Shown piece by piece: positions 1 to 8,760 of a DNA stretch of 64,000 bases. The notes under the pieces were generated by a model that saw only the letters and a list, made by a program, of their open reading frames with translations, ran no database searches and had not been told where the DNA came from. The DNA is from CAYMZZ01 sp964395095 (GTDB lineage Bacteria; Bacteroidota; Bacteroidia; Chitinophagales; Chitinophagaceae), in contig CAYMZZ010000009.1 of NCBI GenBank assembly GCA_964395095.1, positions 171,642 to 235,641 on the forward strand, in the 5' to 3' direction. Made by a program: the position numbers and the translations under genes. Position 1 is the stretch's first letter, and the number at the start of each line of letters is the position of its first letter.

Positions 1-2
1 AA

Positions 3-1427
3 TCGGATGCAAAGTTTGACATTGGCTCACTCAGCAAGCAGTTTGTTGCGGCCGCCAGTTTGTTGCTGGTGGAAGAAGGGAAAATTTCACTTTCAGATAC
101 TATTCGTCGCTTTATTCCGGAGCTGCCCGATTATGGCCATACCATTACCATTAACCATTTGCTTACGCATACTTCTGGTATACGCGACTGGACGGGCCTG
201 CGGCCGCTGCAGGCAAAGCCCATGGACGTGCTTTTGCTGATTCTGCAACAAAAGGAGCTCAACTTTGTCCCGGGCAACGAATGGTCCTATTCCAATAGTG
301 GTTATGTGCTCCTCAAAGAAATCATTGAGCGGGTGAGTGGTAAATCCTTCGGCGAGTTTTGCCAGCAAAGAATCTTTACCCCCCTGGGCATGATCCATAC
401 CAGCTACCAGGTACAGGGTTATAAAGGCATCGCAAAAATGGCGAATGCTTATGAAAAGAGTAGAGGGGGCTGGCAACCCGCCACACTCGAAGGTTTGGAG
501 CGGGGTGGCGGCGCCCTCATTAGCACGGCCGCCGACCTGATTGTTTGGAATAAGGCACTGGCAACAGGCCAGCTCAGCGCTTTCGTTTCAGCAAAACTTA
601 TGGAACCCACCCAACTCAATAGCGGCCGGGAACTAAGGTATGCGCGTGGTATCTATATGGACAGCCTGGGAAAGCAACCTTTCTGGTGGCATAGCGGCAG
701 CGCGGAAGGTTACAAATCACTCTTGGCTTATTTTCCCGAAGAGAAACTCTCCATAGCTATCCTTTGTAATTCAGGAGATGGAACCAACCGCATTTCCTTC
801 GCCACCCGCATTTACGGTCTTTATGCGGGTAATGAAGCCGTTAAGGCTGCGCAGGACAAACCCCATCATGTTTCTTACAACATCGATGACAAAACACTGA
901 AAAGCTATACCGGTACTTTCATTACCGCTTCGCGCCTTCGACCTGTTCAGTTAGTATTGGCGGAAAAGGGCCTGCGGATCGCAAACGGACCGCTGTTGCA
1001 TGCGGTTGACAATAACCGATTCGAGCGGGTTGGAAGCGACCTCGATTATTTTTCTGATGATCCCTTTCGTATCCATTTTATATCGGCCGATAGTTTTGAC
1101 CTGGTTTCGATGGATGGCTATATTCTCTCTTTTTCGAGGGCCAAAGCCTGGAAGCCTGATGAACCGGACTATGCTGCGATAGTGGGAACATACCATAGTG
1201 AGGAGGCGGGATCTGCATTCCGGATAGAAGCCGAGGAGGGTCAACTTTTGTTGTCGATGGACCGCGCTCCGCAACGCCAATTTCCATTAATACCAATCGC
1301 CCGGGATCACTTTCAGCTATCGCAGATGTTTATTCGATTTATGCGAGACGGGCAGGGAAAAGTTGTGGCCATGGATTACAGCAACCCGCTTTTGCGCAGG
1401 CTGCGCTTTATCCGGAGTGCTCCCTGA
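3..1427 (+). CDS. Serine hydrolase, beta-lactamase/PBP-like family (5' end outside window)
   Basis: The reading frame is open to the left edge, so the start codon and any signal peptide lie outside the window. The class C beta-lactamase/DD-peptidase-like catalytic set is visible: S-L-S-K (SxxK, catalytic Ser at 27-29), Y-S-N (Tyr codon 288-290) and H-S-G (690-698) in place of KTG. After the hydrolase domain (about the first 290 residues) there is a further region of roughly 190 residues, as in many Bacteroidota members of this family that carry C-terminal beta-rich extensions. Family members act as esterases, peptidases or D-aminopeptidases in the periplasm; the substrate cannot be read from sequence and beta-lactam resistance should not be assumed. 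Family assignment is firm, specific role unknown. Confidence 0.88.
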   Translation, partial: SDAKFDIGSLSKQFVAAASLLLVEEGKISLSDTIRRFIPELPDYGHTITINHLLTHTSGIRDWTGLRPLQAKPMDVLLLILQQKELNFVPGNEWSYSNSGYVLLKEIIERVSGKSFGEFCQQRIFTPLGMIHTSYQVQGYKGIAKMANAYEKSRGGWQPATLEGLERGGGALISTAADLIVWNKALATGQLSAFVSAKLMEPTQLNSGRELRYARGIYMDSLGKQPFWWHSGSAEGYKSLLAYFPEEKLSIAILCNSGDGTNRISFATRIYGLYAGNEAVKAAQDKPHHVSYNIDDKTLKSYTGTFITASRLRPVQLVLAEKGLRIANGPLLHAVDNNRFERVGSDLDYFSDDPFRIHFISADSFDLVSMDGYILSFSRAKAWKPDEPDYAAIVGTYHSEEAGSAFRIEAEEGQLLLSMDRAPQRQFPLIPIARDHFQLSQMFIRFMRDGQGKVVAMDYSNPLLRRLRFIRSAP

Positions 1428-1472
1428 ATTCAGCAACATCAGTAATTTATCAGTATACTAAACTTGGTAGTT

Positions 1473-1838
1473 ATGCAATCCAATCTGTTTTATTCGCACC
1501 CTGTGCTTTATTTCCTGGGGCAATTTATAAGTTATGCCTTTGGGCTGCTTGCCTTTTCTATCGGGATGCTCAATATGTTTTGGGGCAACGATCAGGGGTA
1601 TGGTATTTCTATCACCCTGCTCTCTTTCATTTATGTTCCACCCTTTTCCCGCCGGCTCCATAAGATAACGGGTATAGAATTTCCCGGATGGCTAAAATTA
1701 TTGCTGGCCATTTTTATTGTGTGGTCGGCATTGGGCGTAGCCGAGCTTCCTGGTAAAATGGCGCTGATGCGCGAAGACCTGGCCATCAAGCCGGATCTGC
1801 CGGTAAGGGTATGGCCCAATCCGGTTTATTTTATATAG
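1473..1838 (+). CDS. Small hydrophobic membrane protein, unknown function
   Basis: About 121 residues with three hydrophobic stretches (roughly residues 8-35, 40-55 and 70-92) and a charged C-terminal tail, so probably an inner-membrane protein. The ATG at 1473 is preferred over an in-frame TTG three codons upstream. It follows the serine hydrolase by about 45 bp on the same strand and could be cotranscribed. I do not recognise a family. The consistent hydrophobic pattern and the lack of a competing frame support a real gene, but this is the weakest CDS call of the left end. Confidence 0.55.
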   Translation: MQSNLFYSHPVLYFLGQFISYAFGLLAFSIGMLNMFWGNDQGYGISITLLSFIYVPPFSRRLHKITGIEFPGWLKLLLAIFIVWSALGVAELPGKMALMREDLAIKPDLPVRVWPNPVYFI

Positions 1839-1851
1839 CCGTTTTCATCAT

Positions 1852-1866
1852 ATAGATTGTATCTAT
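1852..1866. promoter_or_regulatory. OxyR-like palindrome upstream of katG
   Basis: ATAGAT-TGT-ATCTAT is a perfect 6-3-6 palindrome that contains ATAG-N7-CTAT, the half-site pattern known for OxyR. It lies 80 bp before katG, a classic OxyR target. The second expected half-site (about 1874-1888) is degenerate. Assignment to OxyR is inference; other LysR-type regulators also bind T-N11-A palindromes. Confidence 0.5.
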
Positions 1867-1902
1867 GTGACAATAATTTTAATCAATTAGATTTATTACG
1901 AT

Positions 1903-1918
1903 TTTTGTCACACATTTG
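1903..1918 (+). promoter_or_regulatory. Candidate katG promoter with TTTTGTCACA motif
   Basis: CACATTTG at 1911-1918 matches the Bacteroidota -7 element TAnnTTTG at all defined positions except the first and would give a leader of about 20 nt. It is overlapped on the left by TTTTGTCACA (1903-1912), whose last eight bases pair with TGTGACAA at 1866-1873 as an inverted repeat. The same TTTTGTCACA occurs just upstream of the TonB receptor start at 13226-13235. Confidence 0.35.
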
Positions 1919-1945
1919 TAACCCAAGTCTAAAATACTTTTCTAT

Positions 1946-4147
1946 ATGAATCAAAATGAAAGCGCGGGCAAGTGTCCATTTCATGGCGCGGCGCAAAAAA
2001 TGGCAGTAGCGGGTTCTGGTACGCAGAATCGCGACTGGTGGCCCAATCAGCTTAAATTGAATATACTTCGTCAGCATTCATCGCTGACAGATCCCATGGG
2101 GGATGACTTTGATTACGCCAAAGAGTTTGAAAGCCTCGATTATGAGGCGCTCAAGAAGGATTTGCATGCGTTGATGACCGATTCGCAGGATTGGTGGCCA
2201 GCAGATTTTGGTCACTATGGTGGTTTGTTTATCCGTATGGCCTGGCATAGTGCCGGCACCTATCGCATAGGCGATGGTCGTGGTGGTGCGGGTGGCGGGC
2301 AGCAACGCTTTGCGCCGCTGAATAGCTGGCCCGATAATGTGAACCTCGACAAAGCCCGGCGCCTGCTTTGGCCCATCAAGCAGAAATACGGCAAGAAGAT
2401 TTCCTGGGCCGACCTGATGGTGCTCGCTGGAAATGTGGCGCTGGAGTCGATGGGATTCAAAACCTTTGGTTTTGCGGGCGGACGTGCCGATGTATGGGAA
2501 GCCGAGCAGGATGTGTACTGGGGATCGGAAACAAAATGGCTGGATGACAAGCGCTATTCAGGAGATCGTGACCTGGAGAATCCGCTCGCTGCTGTGCAAA
2601 TGGGATTGATTTATGTGAACCCCGAAGGACCCAATGGAAACCCCGATCCCATTGCTGCTGCGCGCGACATTCGCGAAACCTTCAAGCGCATGGCTATGGA
2701 TGATTATGAAACCGTGGCGTTGATTGCGGGTGGACATAGCTTTGGTAAAACCCATGGTGCGGCACCTGCCACCCATGTGGGAGCTGATCCCGAAGCGGCC
2801 GATATGGAAGCACAGGGTTTGGGCTGGGCAAGCAGCTATGCCAGTGGCAAGGCCGGCGACAGCATCACCAGTGGTTTGGAAGTAACCTGGACCAAAACAC
2901 CTACGAAGTGGAGCAATAATTTCTTCGAAAATCTTTTTGGCTTTGAGTGGGAACTGACCAAGAGCCCGGCCGGTGCCCACCAATGGGTGGCCAAAGATGC
3001 AGAAGCCATCATACCCGATGCATTTGATGCATCGAAGAAGCATCGTCCTACCATGCTCACCACGGATCTTTCCCTACGACTCGATCCGGCTTACGAAAAA
3101 ATATCAAGACATTTTCTTGAGAATCCTGATGAGTTTGCCGACGCATTCGCACGCGCCTGGTTCAAGTTGACCCATCGTGATATGGGTCCTAAAGCCCGCT
3201 ACCTCGGTCCCGAAGTGCCGGCGGAAGAACTGATCTGGCAGGATCCGGTTCCAGCCGTGGATCATCCACTGGTTGACGGAAACGACATCAATGCCCTGAA
3301 AGCAAATATACTTGCCTCGGGACTTACTGTGTCTGAGCTGGTATCTACCGCCTGGGCTTCAGCTTCCAGTTTCCGTGGCAGCGATAAGCGTGGCGGCGCC
3401 AATGGAGCGCGCATTCGCCTCGCACCCCAAAAAGACTGGGAAGTGAATAATCCCGCCCAACTGGCCAAAGTGTTGCAGGTGTTGGGAAGCATACAGCAGG
3501 AGTTCAACAGTACGGCAAGTGGCGGAAAGAAAATTTCCCTGGCCGACCTGATCGTGCTGGCAGGAGTGGCCGCCGTGGAAAAAGCCGCCAAAGCGGCGGG
3601 AGTTGAAATAAAAGTACCCTTTACACCCGGCCGCACCGATGCAAGCCAGGAACAGACCGATGTGGAAAGCTTTGCTCCCCTGGAGCCCATTGCCGACGGA
3701 TTTCGCAATTATCAAAAAGCGCGCTATAGCGTGTCGACTGAAGAACTGCTGATTGACAAAGCCCAATTGCTTACACTCACCGCACCCGAAATGACAGTGC
3801 TGCTGGGTGGCATGCGGATGCTGAACACCAATTTCGATGGATCGAAAAATGGCGTGTTTACCAATCGGCCCGAAGCGCTCAGCAACGATTTCTTCGTAAA
3901 CCTGCTCGACATGAATATTGCCTGGAAAGCTACGGCTCCGGAAAAAGAATTCTTCGAAGGATACGACCGTAAGACCGGTCAATTGAAATGGACCGCTTCC
4001 CGTGCCGATCTGGTATTTGGTTCCCATTCCGAACTAAGAGCGCTTGCGGAAGTATATGGCGCTTCCGATGCAAAAGAGAAGTTCGTGAAGGACTTTGTTG
4101 CCGCCTGGGATAAAGTGATGAATTTGGATCGGTTTGATCTGAAGTAG
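1946..4147 (+). CDS. katG: Catalase-peroxidase KatG
   Basis: At 733 residues this is full length for a bifunctional heme catalase-peroxidase, which removes hydrogen peroxide and has broad peroxidase activity. Visible residues: distal triad R97, W100, H101 (motif MAWHSAGTYR); Y223 in LIYVNPEGP and M249 in RMAMDD, which with W100 form the family's Met-Tyr-Trp adduct needed for catalase activity; proximal heme ligand H264 in AGGHSFGKTH. The C-terminal degenerate peroxidase domain is also present. The gene is alone on its strand between an OxyR-like palindrome and a stretch of GTAGTAAG-type repeats that begins in its stop codon. Identification is secure. Confidence 0.98.
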   Translation: MNQNESAGKCPFHGAAQKMAVAGSGTQNRDWWPNQLKLNILRQHSSLTDPMGDDFDYAKEFESLDYEALKKDLHALMTDSQDWWPADFGHYGGLFIRMAWHSAGTYRIGDGRGGAGGGQQRFAPLNSWPDNVNLDKARRLLWPIKQKYGKKISWADLMVLAGNVALESMGFKTFGFAGGRADVWEAEQDVYWGSETKWLDDKRYSGDRDLENPLAAVQMGLIYVNPEGPNGNPDPIAAARDIRETFKRMAMDDYETVALIAGGHSFGKTHGAAPATHVGADPEAADMEAQGLGWASSYASGKAGDSITSGLEVTWTKTPTKWSNNFFENLFGFEWELTKSPAGAHQWVAKDAEAIIPDAFDASKKHRPTMLTTDLSLRLDPAYEKISRHFLENPDEFADAFARAWFKLTHRDMGPKARYLGPEVPAEELIWQDPVPAVDHPLVDGNDINALKANILASGLTVSELVSTAWASASSFRGSDKRGGANGARIRLAPQKDWEVNNPAQLAKVLQVLGSIQQEFNSTASGGKKISLADLIVLAGVAAVEKAAKAAGVEIKVPFTPGRTDASQEQTDVESFAPLEPIADGFRNYQKARYSVSTEELLIDKAQLLTLTAPEMTVLLGGMRMLNTNFDGSKNGVFTNRPEALSNDFFVNLLDMNIAWKATAPEKEFFEGYDRKTGQLKWTASRADLVFGSHSELRALAEVYGASDAKEKFVKDFVAAWDKVMNLDRFDLK

Positions 4148-4430
4148 TGAGTGGTGAGTAGTAAGTAGTGAGTGGTGAGTAGTAAGTAGTAAGTAGTGAG
4201 TTAGGTAATTACTGGTTAGTGGTGGATAAAAAGTGGGGTGGTAGGTTAGTAATATAATCTATCATTCCACTTTTTTTGTGCATGGTAGGCGTCATATTGA
4301 ATACAAAACCCATTCCTGCGAACAGTAAAATTGACAGCTTTGACTGTACTCATTTTTCCGCAGATTGACGCAGATATTTTACATTAAGCTTACTACTCAC
4401 TACTTACAACTTACTACTTACAACTTTAAA
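4146..4430. repeat. Paired GTAGTAAG-type low-complexity repeats between convergent genes
   Basis: The left block (about 4146-4202) is built from AGTAGTGAGTGG and AGTAAGTAGT words; the right block (about 4388-4430) holds the complementary words TACTACTCAC and TACTTACAAC, so the two can pair around an internal stretch of about 185 bp. The middle carries a CGCAGATTGACGCAGAT copy near 4359-4376. The left block includes the katG stop codon and the right block encodes the last residues of the AraC-type regulator. Confidence 0.8.
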
Positions 4431-5405
4431 CTTACTATACCGCTCCCTGTACGCCAATGGCGAAAGTCCCGTTATCTTTCTGAATACTTCCCTGAATGTT
4501 TTGGTATCGGTATAACCCACTTCATACATCACTTCCTGTATGCTTTTTCGGCTACTCTCAAATGCTTTTTTGGCGGCTTCCATACGTACTCGCTGCGCAT
4601 ATTCCAGCGGGGTATTTCCGGTGGCTTTCAGGAATCGGCGGTCGAAATTGCGGCGGCCAATGGCAAAACGCGAAGAAAGATCGGCAACCGAAAATTTGTT
4701 GTGAATGTTTCGCTCAATATACTCCTGCGCCTGCATGATCTCGGGATCAGCATGCTGCTTTTGTCCTTTGAAAATGGTGAAAGGCGACTGACCCTGCCGG
4801 TCAATTTCTATCTGAAAGAGTTTGGAACAGAAGATGGCCGTTTCGCGGTCATTATATTTTTCGACCAGGTAAATGGCAAGGTTCAGAAATGAGTAGGCCC
4901 CACCATTGGTATAAATGCCGTTTTCGTCCGTAATAATATGATCTTTCAACAAGGTAATATCCGGGAAAAGTTGTTGAAACTGATCATGCGCCGCCCAGTG
5001 CGTGGAGCAAACCCTTCCATTCAATATGCCCGAAGAAGCCAGGAGAAAAGCACCGGAACATATACAGGCTACTTCCGCCCCCATCCGGTATCGTTTCGCG
5101 ATCCAGTCAATCAGCAGGTCGTTGTCTTTTACAGCATGCTGATAGTCGGCCGACAGGGATGGTAAGATGATTAGATCCGTTTGCGGAAGATCCTGTAAAC
5201 GGCAATGGGGCTTTATTGAGAACAATCCTTCCCTATATTCCGTCATTTCTGTGATACCAGTTAGCAGCACCCGGTGAGCCTCCCGGCCACCGCGCTCTTT
5301 CCAGAATTCTCCGGCACGGGCAAAGATCTCATAGGTACCCACGATGCTGGCGACCGTACTCAGATTGTTCTGACCGTCGGGAACTATGATACAAAAGGTT
5401 TTCAT
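4404..5405 (-). CDS. GlxA-type AraC family transcriptional regulator with DJ-1/PfpI domain
   Basis: About 333 residues from the ATG at 5405 (MKTFCIIVPDGQ), chosen over an upstream ATG at 5498 because homology-like sequence begins there and the longer form would run nearly to the neighbouring gene. Residues 1-190 resemble the DJ-1/PfpI amidase-like domain of GlxA regulators, with CSGAFLLASSGILNGR followed by STHW. The C-terminal part holds the double helix-turn-helix AraC domain (FAIGRRNFDRRF, then YTDTKTFREVFRKITG). Such proteins are cytoplasmic transcription regulators; the ligand is unknown. It is divergent from the AHSA1-like gene at 5521, a plausible target. Its last residues (VVSSKL) are encoded by the intergenic repeat module. 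Confidence 0.9.
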   Translation of the reverse strand: MKTFCIIVPDGQNNLSTVASIVGTYEIFARAGEFWKERGGREAHRVLLTGITEMTEYREGLFSIKPHCRLQDLPQTDLIILPSLSADYQHAVKDNDLLIDWIAKRYRMGAEVACICSGAFLLASSGILNGRVCSTHWAAHDQFQQLFPDITLLKDHIITDENGIYTNGGAYSFLNLAIYLVEKYNDRETAIFCSKLFQIEIDRQGQSPFTIFKGQKQHADPEIMQAQEYIERNIHNKFSVADLSSRFAIGRRNFDRRFLKATGNTPLEYAQRVRMEAAKKAFESSRKSIQEVMYEVGYTDTKTFREVFRKITGLSPLAYRERYSKFKVVSSKL

Positions 5406-5520
5406 TTTCCAGGTTTTTGTAAAGGTAGCGGTACCGGTTGTCCCAATCAACCCCCGGGAAAGTCTGATTACCACCTCTTCCATCTGCATTTTAGACAATA
5501 ACTTGCAACTGAATCAAACC

Positions 5521-6009
5521 ATGAATTGTATGAATGAAAATTATTTGCAAAAGCAGTTTCTGATCGAAATCGATCCCTCCTCTGTATATAAAGCGATCAA
5601 AAATGTAAAGGGCTGGTGGTCAGTTTGGGTGGAAGGGGCTTCCGAAAAACCCGGCGATACATTTGAATACCGGCATAAGGATATGCATTATTCCCGGCAA
5701 CATGTGGTGGAATTGATTCCTGATCAGAAAATTGTGTGGGAAGTGCTGGAAAGCCATCTTGGGTTTCTCGACAACCCTTCTGAATGGAAAGGCACGAGAA
5801 TTTGCTTTGAATTACAGCAGGAAGGCGACAAAACGAAATTGCTGTTCACGCATATCGGCCTCACCCGTGAATCGGAATGTTTCGATTCCTGCACAAAAGG
5901 GTGGGATCATTATCTCGTCGGAAGTCTCCTTCCTTTAATTACAGATGGCCGTGGTAATCCGGATACTGCAAAGCCAACCCTGATTGATACCAAAACTAAT
6001 CAAATCTAA
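5521..6009 (+). CDS. SRPBCC/AHSA1-like (START-fold) protein
   Basis: About 162 residues from ATG 5521; an in-frame ATG at 5530 is an alternative, and the longer open frame from 5386 would overlap the divergent regulator's start. The pattern of an N-terminal beta strand, the VKGWWSVWVEG segment, VVELIPDQKIVWEVLES and a C-terminal amphipathic helix (GWDHYLVGSLLPLI) fits the Activator of Hsp90 homologue 1-like branch of the SRPBCC superfamily, which binds small hydrophobic ligands. No catalytic residues can be named. It is divergent from the GlxA-like regulator and may be controlled by it. Fold-level call good, function open. Confidence 0.8.
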   Translation: MNCMNENYLQKQFLIEIDPSSVYKAIKNVKGWWSVWVEGASEKPGDTFEYRHKDMHYSRQHVVELIPDQKIVWEVLESHLGFLDNPSEWKGTRICFELQQEGDKTKLLFTHIGLTRESECFDSCTKGWDHYLVGSLLPLITDGRGNPDTAKPTLIDTKTNQI

Positions 6010-6101
6010 AATCTGTAATGGAAAGATTGTAAAGGGGCAGTTTTTTATCTTCTGCCTTCAGTTGTTCCACTGTTTTGAACTTGTTAGCAGCACAGGCAGT
6101 T

Positions 6102-6156
6102 TTTACCGCAACGAAAGCTACGAAGCCGCAAAGAACGCAACGTTATTTGCGGTAAA
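6102..6156. repeat. Inverted repeat of the CCGCAACG family
   Basis: TTTACCGCAA (6102-6111) and TTGCGGTAAA (6147-6156) are perfect 10-bp arms enclosing CCGCAAAGAACGCAACG-type sequence. The same words occur in a much longer perfect hairpin at 37084-37200 and again near 42100. It lies in a 242-bp gap between convergent genes that holds no other feature I can see. Confidence 0.65.
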
Positions 6157-6251
6157 GTAGCTGCATAAGCGTGATAGCAGCAGGCAGCCAAACCAGGTCT
6201 TCATATCTCCTTTAAACCTTCAACGTTAAACCTTAAACCCTCAATCGCGAA

Positions 6252-7166
6252 TCAGGAAAGTGGTTCCGGGCTCGGTCCGCCGGCTGGCTTCGATTTATCT
6301 TCCGGCAATGGAATAAACTCTTCATTATCGGTGGGCGGTAAAAGTATACGTCCCTGCTTCCAGTCTTCCTTGGCCTGCTCAATTCTTTCCTTACGCGACG
6401 AAACAAAATTCCACCAGATATAGCGGTCACCCACCGGTTCGCCTCCCAACAGCATCAGCGTACTGTCTTCCAGCGCCAGTAAACTGGGATTCTCTTCTCG
6501 GGAAAATACCAGCAGTTGTCCTGCACGATATCGATGCCCACCCAGCTCCAGGCCGCCTCTCGCAATATAGATGCCCCGCTCCGAATAACCCGTAGGTAAG
6601 GTAATGCGGGCGCCATGCCGCAATTGTACATGCAGGTAAAATAGCGGCGAATGGGTTTTCACCCCATTCTTTAAACCATAAGCCTCGCCGGCAATAAGTC
6701 GCATCCAAACACCATTGTCGGTAAAAACGGGCAATTGCTCCGGCGTATAATTCTCAAAATCGGGTTCAGCTTCCTCATCCTTTTCCGGTAGCGCCACCCA
6801 GGTTTGAATCATTTCCAGCTCGCCGCCCGACAATACCGATGGATCCTCAAATCGTTCGGAATGGGCAATACCGCGGCCGGCCGTCATCCAGTTCACTTCG
6901 CCAGGTCGTATAAGCTTTTCCACACCGAGGCTGTCGCGGTGCATCACCTGCCCGCCGAACAGATAGCTAACAGTGGAAAGACCAATATGCGGATGGGGGA
7001 GAACGTCGATGGAAGAAGCGGGTGCCGTTATTTTTTCGAGCGGACCGGCATGGTCCATAAAGATAAAAGGCCCCACCATTCTTCGCTGGCGGAAAGGCAA
7101 TATCCTTTTCACTTTCATGAGCGGACTGATCGCCGCCTCTCTTGCTTCGATGATGAGCTCTGGCAT
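6252..7166 (-). CDS. Pirin family protein (bicupin)
   Basis: The 304 residues fit the usual pirin length. The single-metal site of the N-terminal cupin is intact: H58 and H60 in LPHPHIG, H102 and E104 in GIAHSERFE. Pirins are cytoplasmic Fe(II) bicupins; some have quercetin 2,3-dioxygenase activity and others act as redox-dependent binding partners, so activity cannot be fixed from sequence. The second cupin (about residues 165-260) lacks an obvious metal set, as is usual. Gene stands alone, divergent from the small protein at 7244. Confidence 0.93.
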   Translation of the reverse strand: MPELIIEAREAAISPLMKVKRILPFRQRRMVGPFIFMDHAGPLEKITAPASSIDVLPHPHIGLSTVSYLFGGQVMHRDSLGVEKLIRPGEVNWMTAGRGIAHSERFEDPSVLSGGELEMIQTWVALPEKDEEAEPDFENYTPEQLPVFTDNGVWMRLIAGEAYGLKNGVKTHSPLFYLHVQLRHGARITLPTGYSERGIYIARGGLELGGHRYRAGQLLVFSREENPSLLALEDSTLMLLGGEPVGDRYIWWNFVSSRKERIEQAKEDWKQGRILLPPTDNEEFIPLPEDKSKPAGGPSPEPLS

Positions 7167-7243
7167 TTGCCTAAACTTACCGAATATTATGGTTATTTTC
7201 GGGGCTGTTTGTAAAATTTTTTTATCGCCAATTCAAACTTAGT

Positions 7244-7714
7244 ATGGGTTTTTGGGATAAGTTGTTTGGAATGGGTAAGAAGGTGGACCCCATTCCCCGA
7301 CGACCGCTTCGGCTGCAACTGACACCGGTTCCACAGCATATGCCGGCCCTGGCCTCTCAATTTGTGGATGTTGTTCGCAACAATGATCGGTTTCAGCTCG
7401 ATTATTCCCCGGCTACCGTGGAGTTTGTGGATCGCTTTCTGCAACGGTTCAGCGATGCGGGTATATCCAATAACGACTTTGCCGAAACCATTTTTGTGGC
7501 AGGTGCCTATCTTGGGCAAATAATGGTACTGCATCGCCAGGCACAATGGATCAGTACGCGTCAGATGGAGCCGGACATGCGCCAAAAACTAATGCCCGTG
7601 GTGCTGCAATTACCCAATGGGTCCATCACCGATCCCATTACCCAGGTATTTCGCCGGTATAGTATGGGTAAGAAAGAAAGTCTGCAGGAATATTTTCAAC
7701 AAATGCCCGGATGA
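7244..7714 (+). CDS. Conserved-looking cytoplasmic protein, unknown function
   Basis: 156 residues with no signal peptide or membrane segment. The N-terminal MGFWDKLFGMGKK amphipathic start is followed by a mostly helical region with LDYSPATVEFVDRFLQRF and IFVAGAYLGQIMV, which looks like the small DUF proteins that pair a helical 'GAYLG' motif with a beta hairpin. I cannot name the family. Codon use is like its neighbours, and its stop codon directly abuts the stop of the convergent lipoprotein gene at 7715, leaving no space for a separate terminator. Confidence 0.75.
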   Translation: MGFWDKLFGMGKKVDPIPRRPLRLQLTPVPQHMPALASQFVDVVRNNDRFQLDYSPATVEFVDRFLQRFSDAGISNNDFAETIFVAGAYLGQIMVLHRQAQWISTRQMEPDMRQKLMPVVLQLPNGSITDPITQVFRRYSMGKKESLQEYFQQMPG

Positions 7715-8665
7715 TTACCGGAGATTCTGTAGTGGCTTCACCAGCTTTGCCGGCATCCGGTAAATATCATCGGAACCCATACCTGCCTTGCCAAGTTGAT
7801 GTGTCAATTCCTGTACATTGCCGTTGAGTTTGACTTTATTTTCTCCTTTCACGCGGGGTGAAGTGAAATAAAACCATTCACCATCTGGTGAAATATAGGG
7901 GCAATAATCGATGGCCGGAGAGTTAATGGGCTTTTCGAAGTGCTGCGCAGGCTGCCATTCTCCATGAATTCGATGACTTATATATAAATCACCCCCTCCC
8001 AGGTCGTCATCTCTTTTATAGGAACTGAAGAGGATGAAGCGTTCATCCGGATCAATGAAAGCATTGAAATCGTAGCCCTTGCTGTTAACAGCATCGGATA
8101 ACGCTACAGGTACAGCATAGCCATTCCCTTCGGATGCCGCCACAAAAATATCTTCCCGGGTTTCGCCGTTATCGCGTGTGAAATACAGGTGGCCGCTGCG
8201 GGCGACGGACGGATAATACTCATCTTTCTCCGTATTAATCAGCGTATCAAGTGGCTTTGGCTGCGACCAACCTGCATCCGTTTTCTGTAAGAACCAGATA
8301 TTGAAATCGCCGGTCTCCTTTTCAGAAGAAAGCATCGGGCGGTTAGAGGCAAAATAAAGGGCCTTTCCATCAGGGGCGAAGGAGGCTTCCAGGTCCCTGT
8401 ATACGCCCGAAAACCATGCAACCCGGGCTTCCCCCCAGTTGTCGCCCTTCCTGGAAAGCTGCATAATGACACTAATCCGGTTTTCGTATTGAATGGTATA
8501 AAACAGTTCATGGCCATCCGGGGAGAGGGTGATATCCCGGTTATCCCATCCATCGCTGATCAATCCTTCAAGAAAGATTAGGGGTTCCTCGGTAGAAGCA
8601 TTGCTTTGCTTTAATGGCTCTTTGCAACTGGTGAAAAGAAGAAGGAAGAATATGCTGAACCGCAT
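7715..8665 (-). CDS. PD40 (TolB-like) beta-propeller lipoprotein
   Basis: About 316 residues from ATG 8665, chosen because it places a signal peptide with lipobox LLFTSC (Cys14) at the start; the longer frame from 8698 adds eleven residues before it. Repeated PD40/WD40-like blades are visible: ITLSPDGHELFYTI, SFAPDGKALYFAS, PSVARSGHLYFTRD, IDPDERFILFSS and YISPDGEWFYFTS. Such proteins are outer-membrane or periplasmic propellers, often next to peptidoglycan or OmpA-type proteins, and bind protein or glycan partners. Here the neighbour is a divergent thioredoxin-like gene. Specific role unknown. Confidence 0.87.
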   Translation of the reverse strand: MRFSIFFLLLFTSCKEPLKQSNASTEEPLIFLEGLISDGWDNRDITLSPDGHELFYTIQYENRISVIMQLSRKGDNWGEARVAWFSGVYRDLEASFAPDGKALYFASNRPMLSSEKETGDFNIWFLQKTDAGWSQPKPLDTLINTEKDEYYPSVARSGHLYFTRDNGETREDIFVAASEGNGYAVPVALSDAVNSKGYDFNAFIDPDERFILFSSYKRDDDLGGGDLYISHRIHGEWQPAQHFEKPINSPAIDYCPYISPDGEWFYFTSPRVKGENKVKLNGNVQELTHQLGKAGMGSDDIYRMPAKLVKPLQNLR

Positions 8666-8760
8666 AATGGATGGATTGTGAGCGAAATGAGGATTCAAAA
8701 TTGCGGTTTTTTTTTATCTCTTTCAGAAGTTTTGCGTTTGGGGATTAAATTGCAGCAGCT

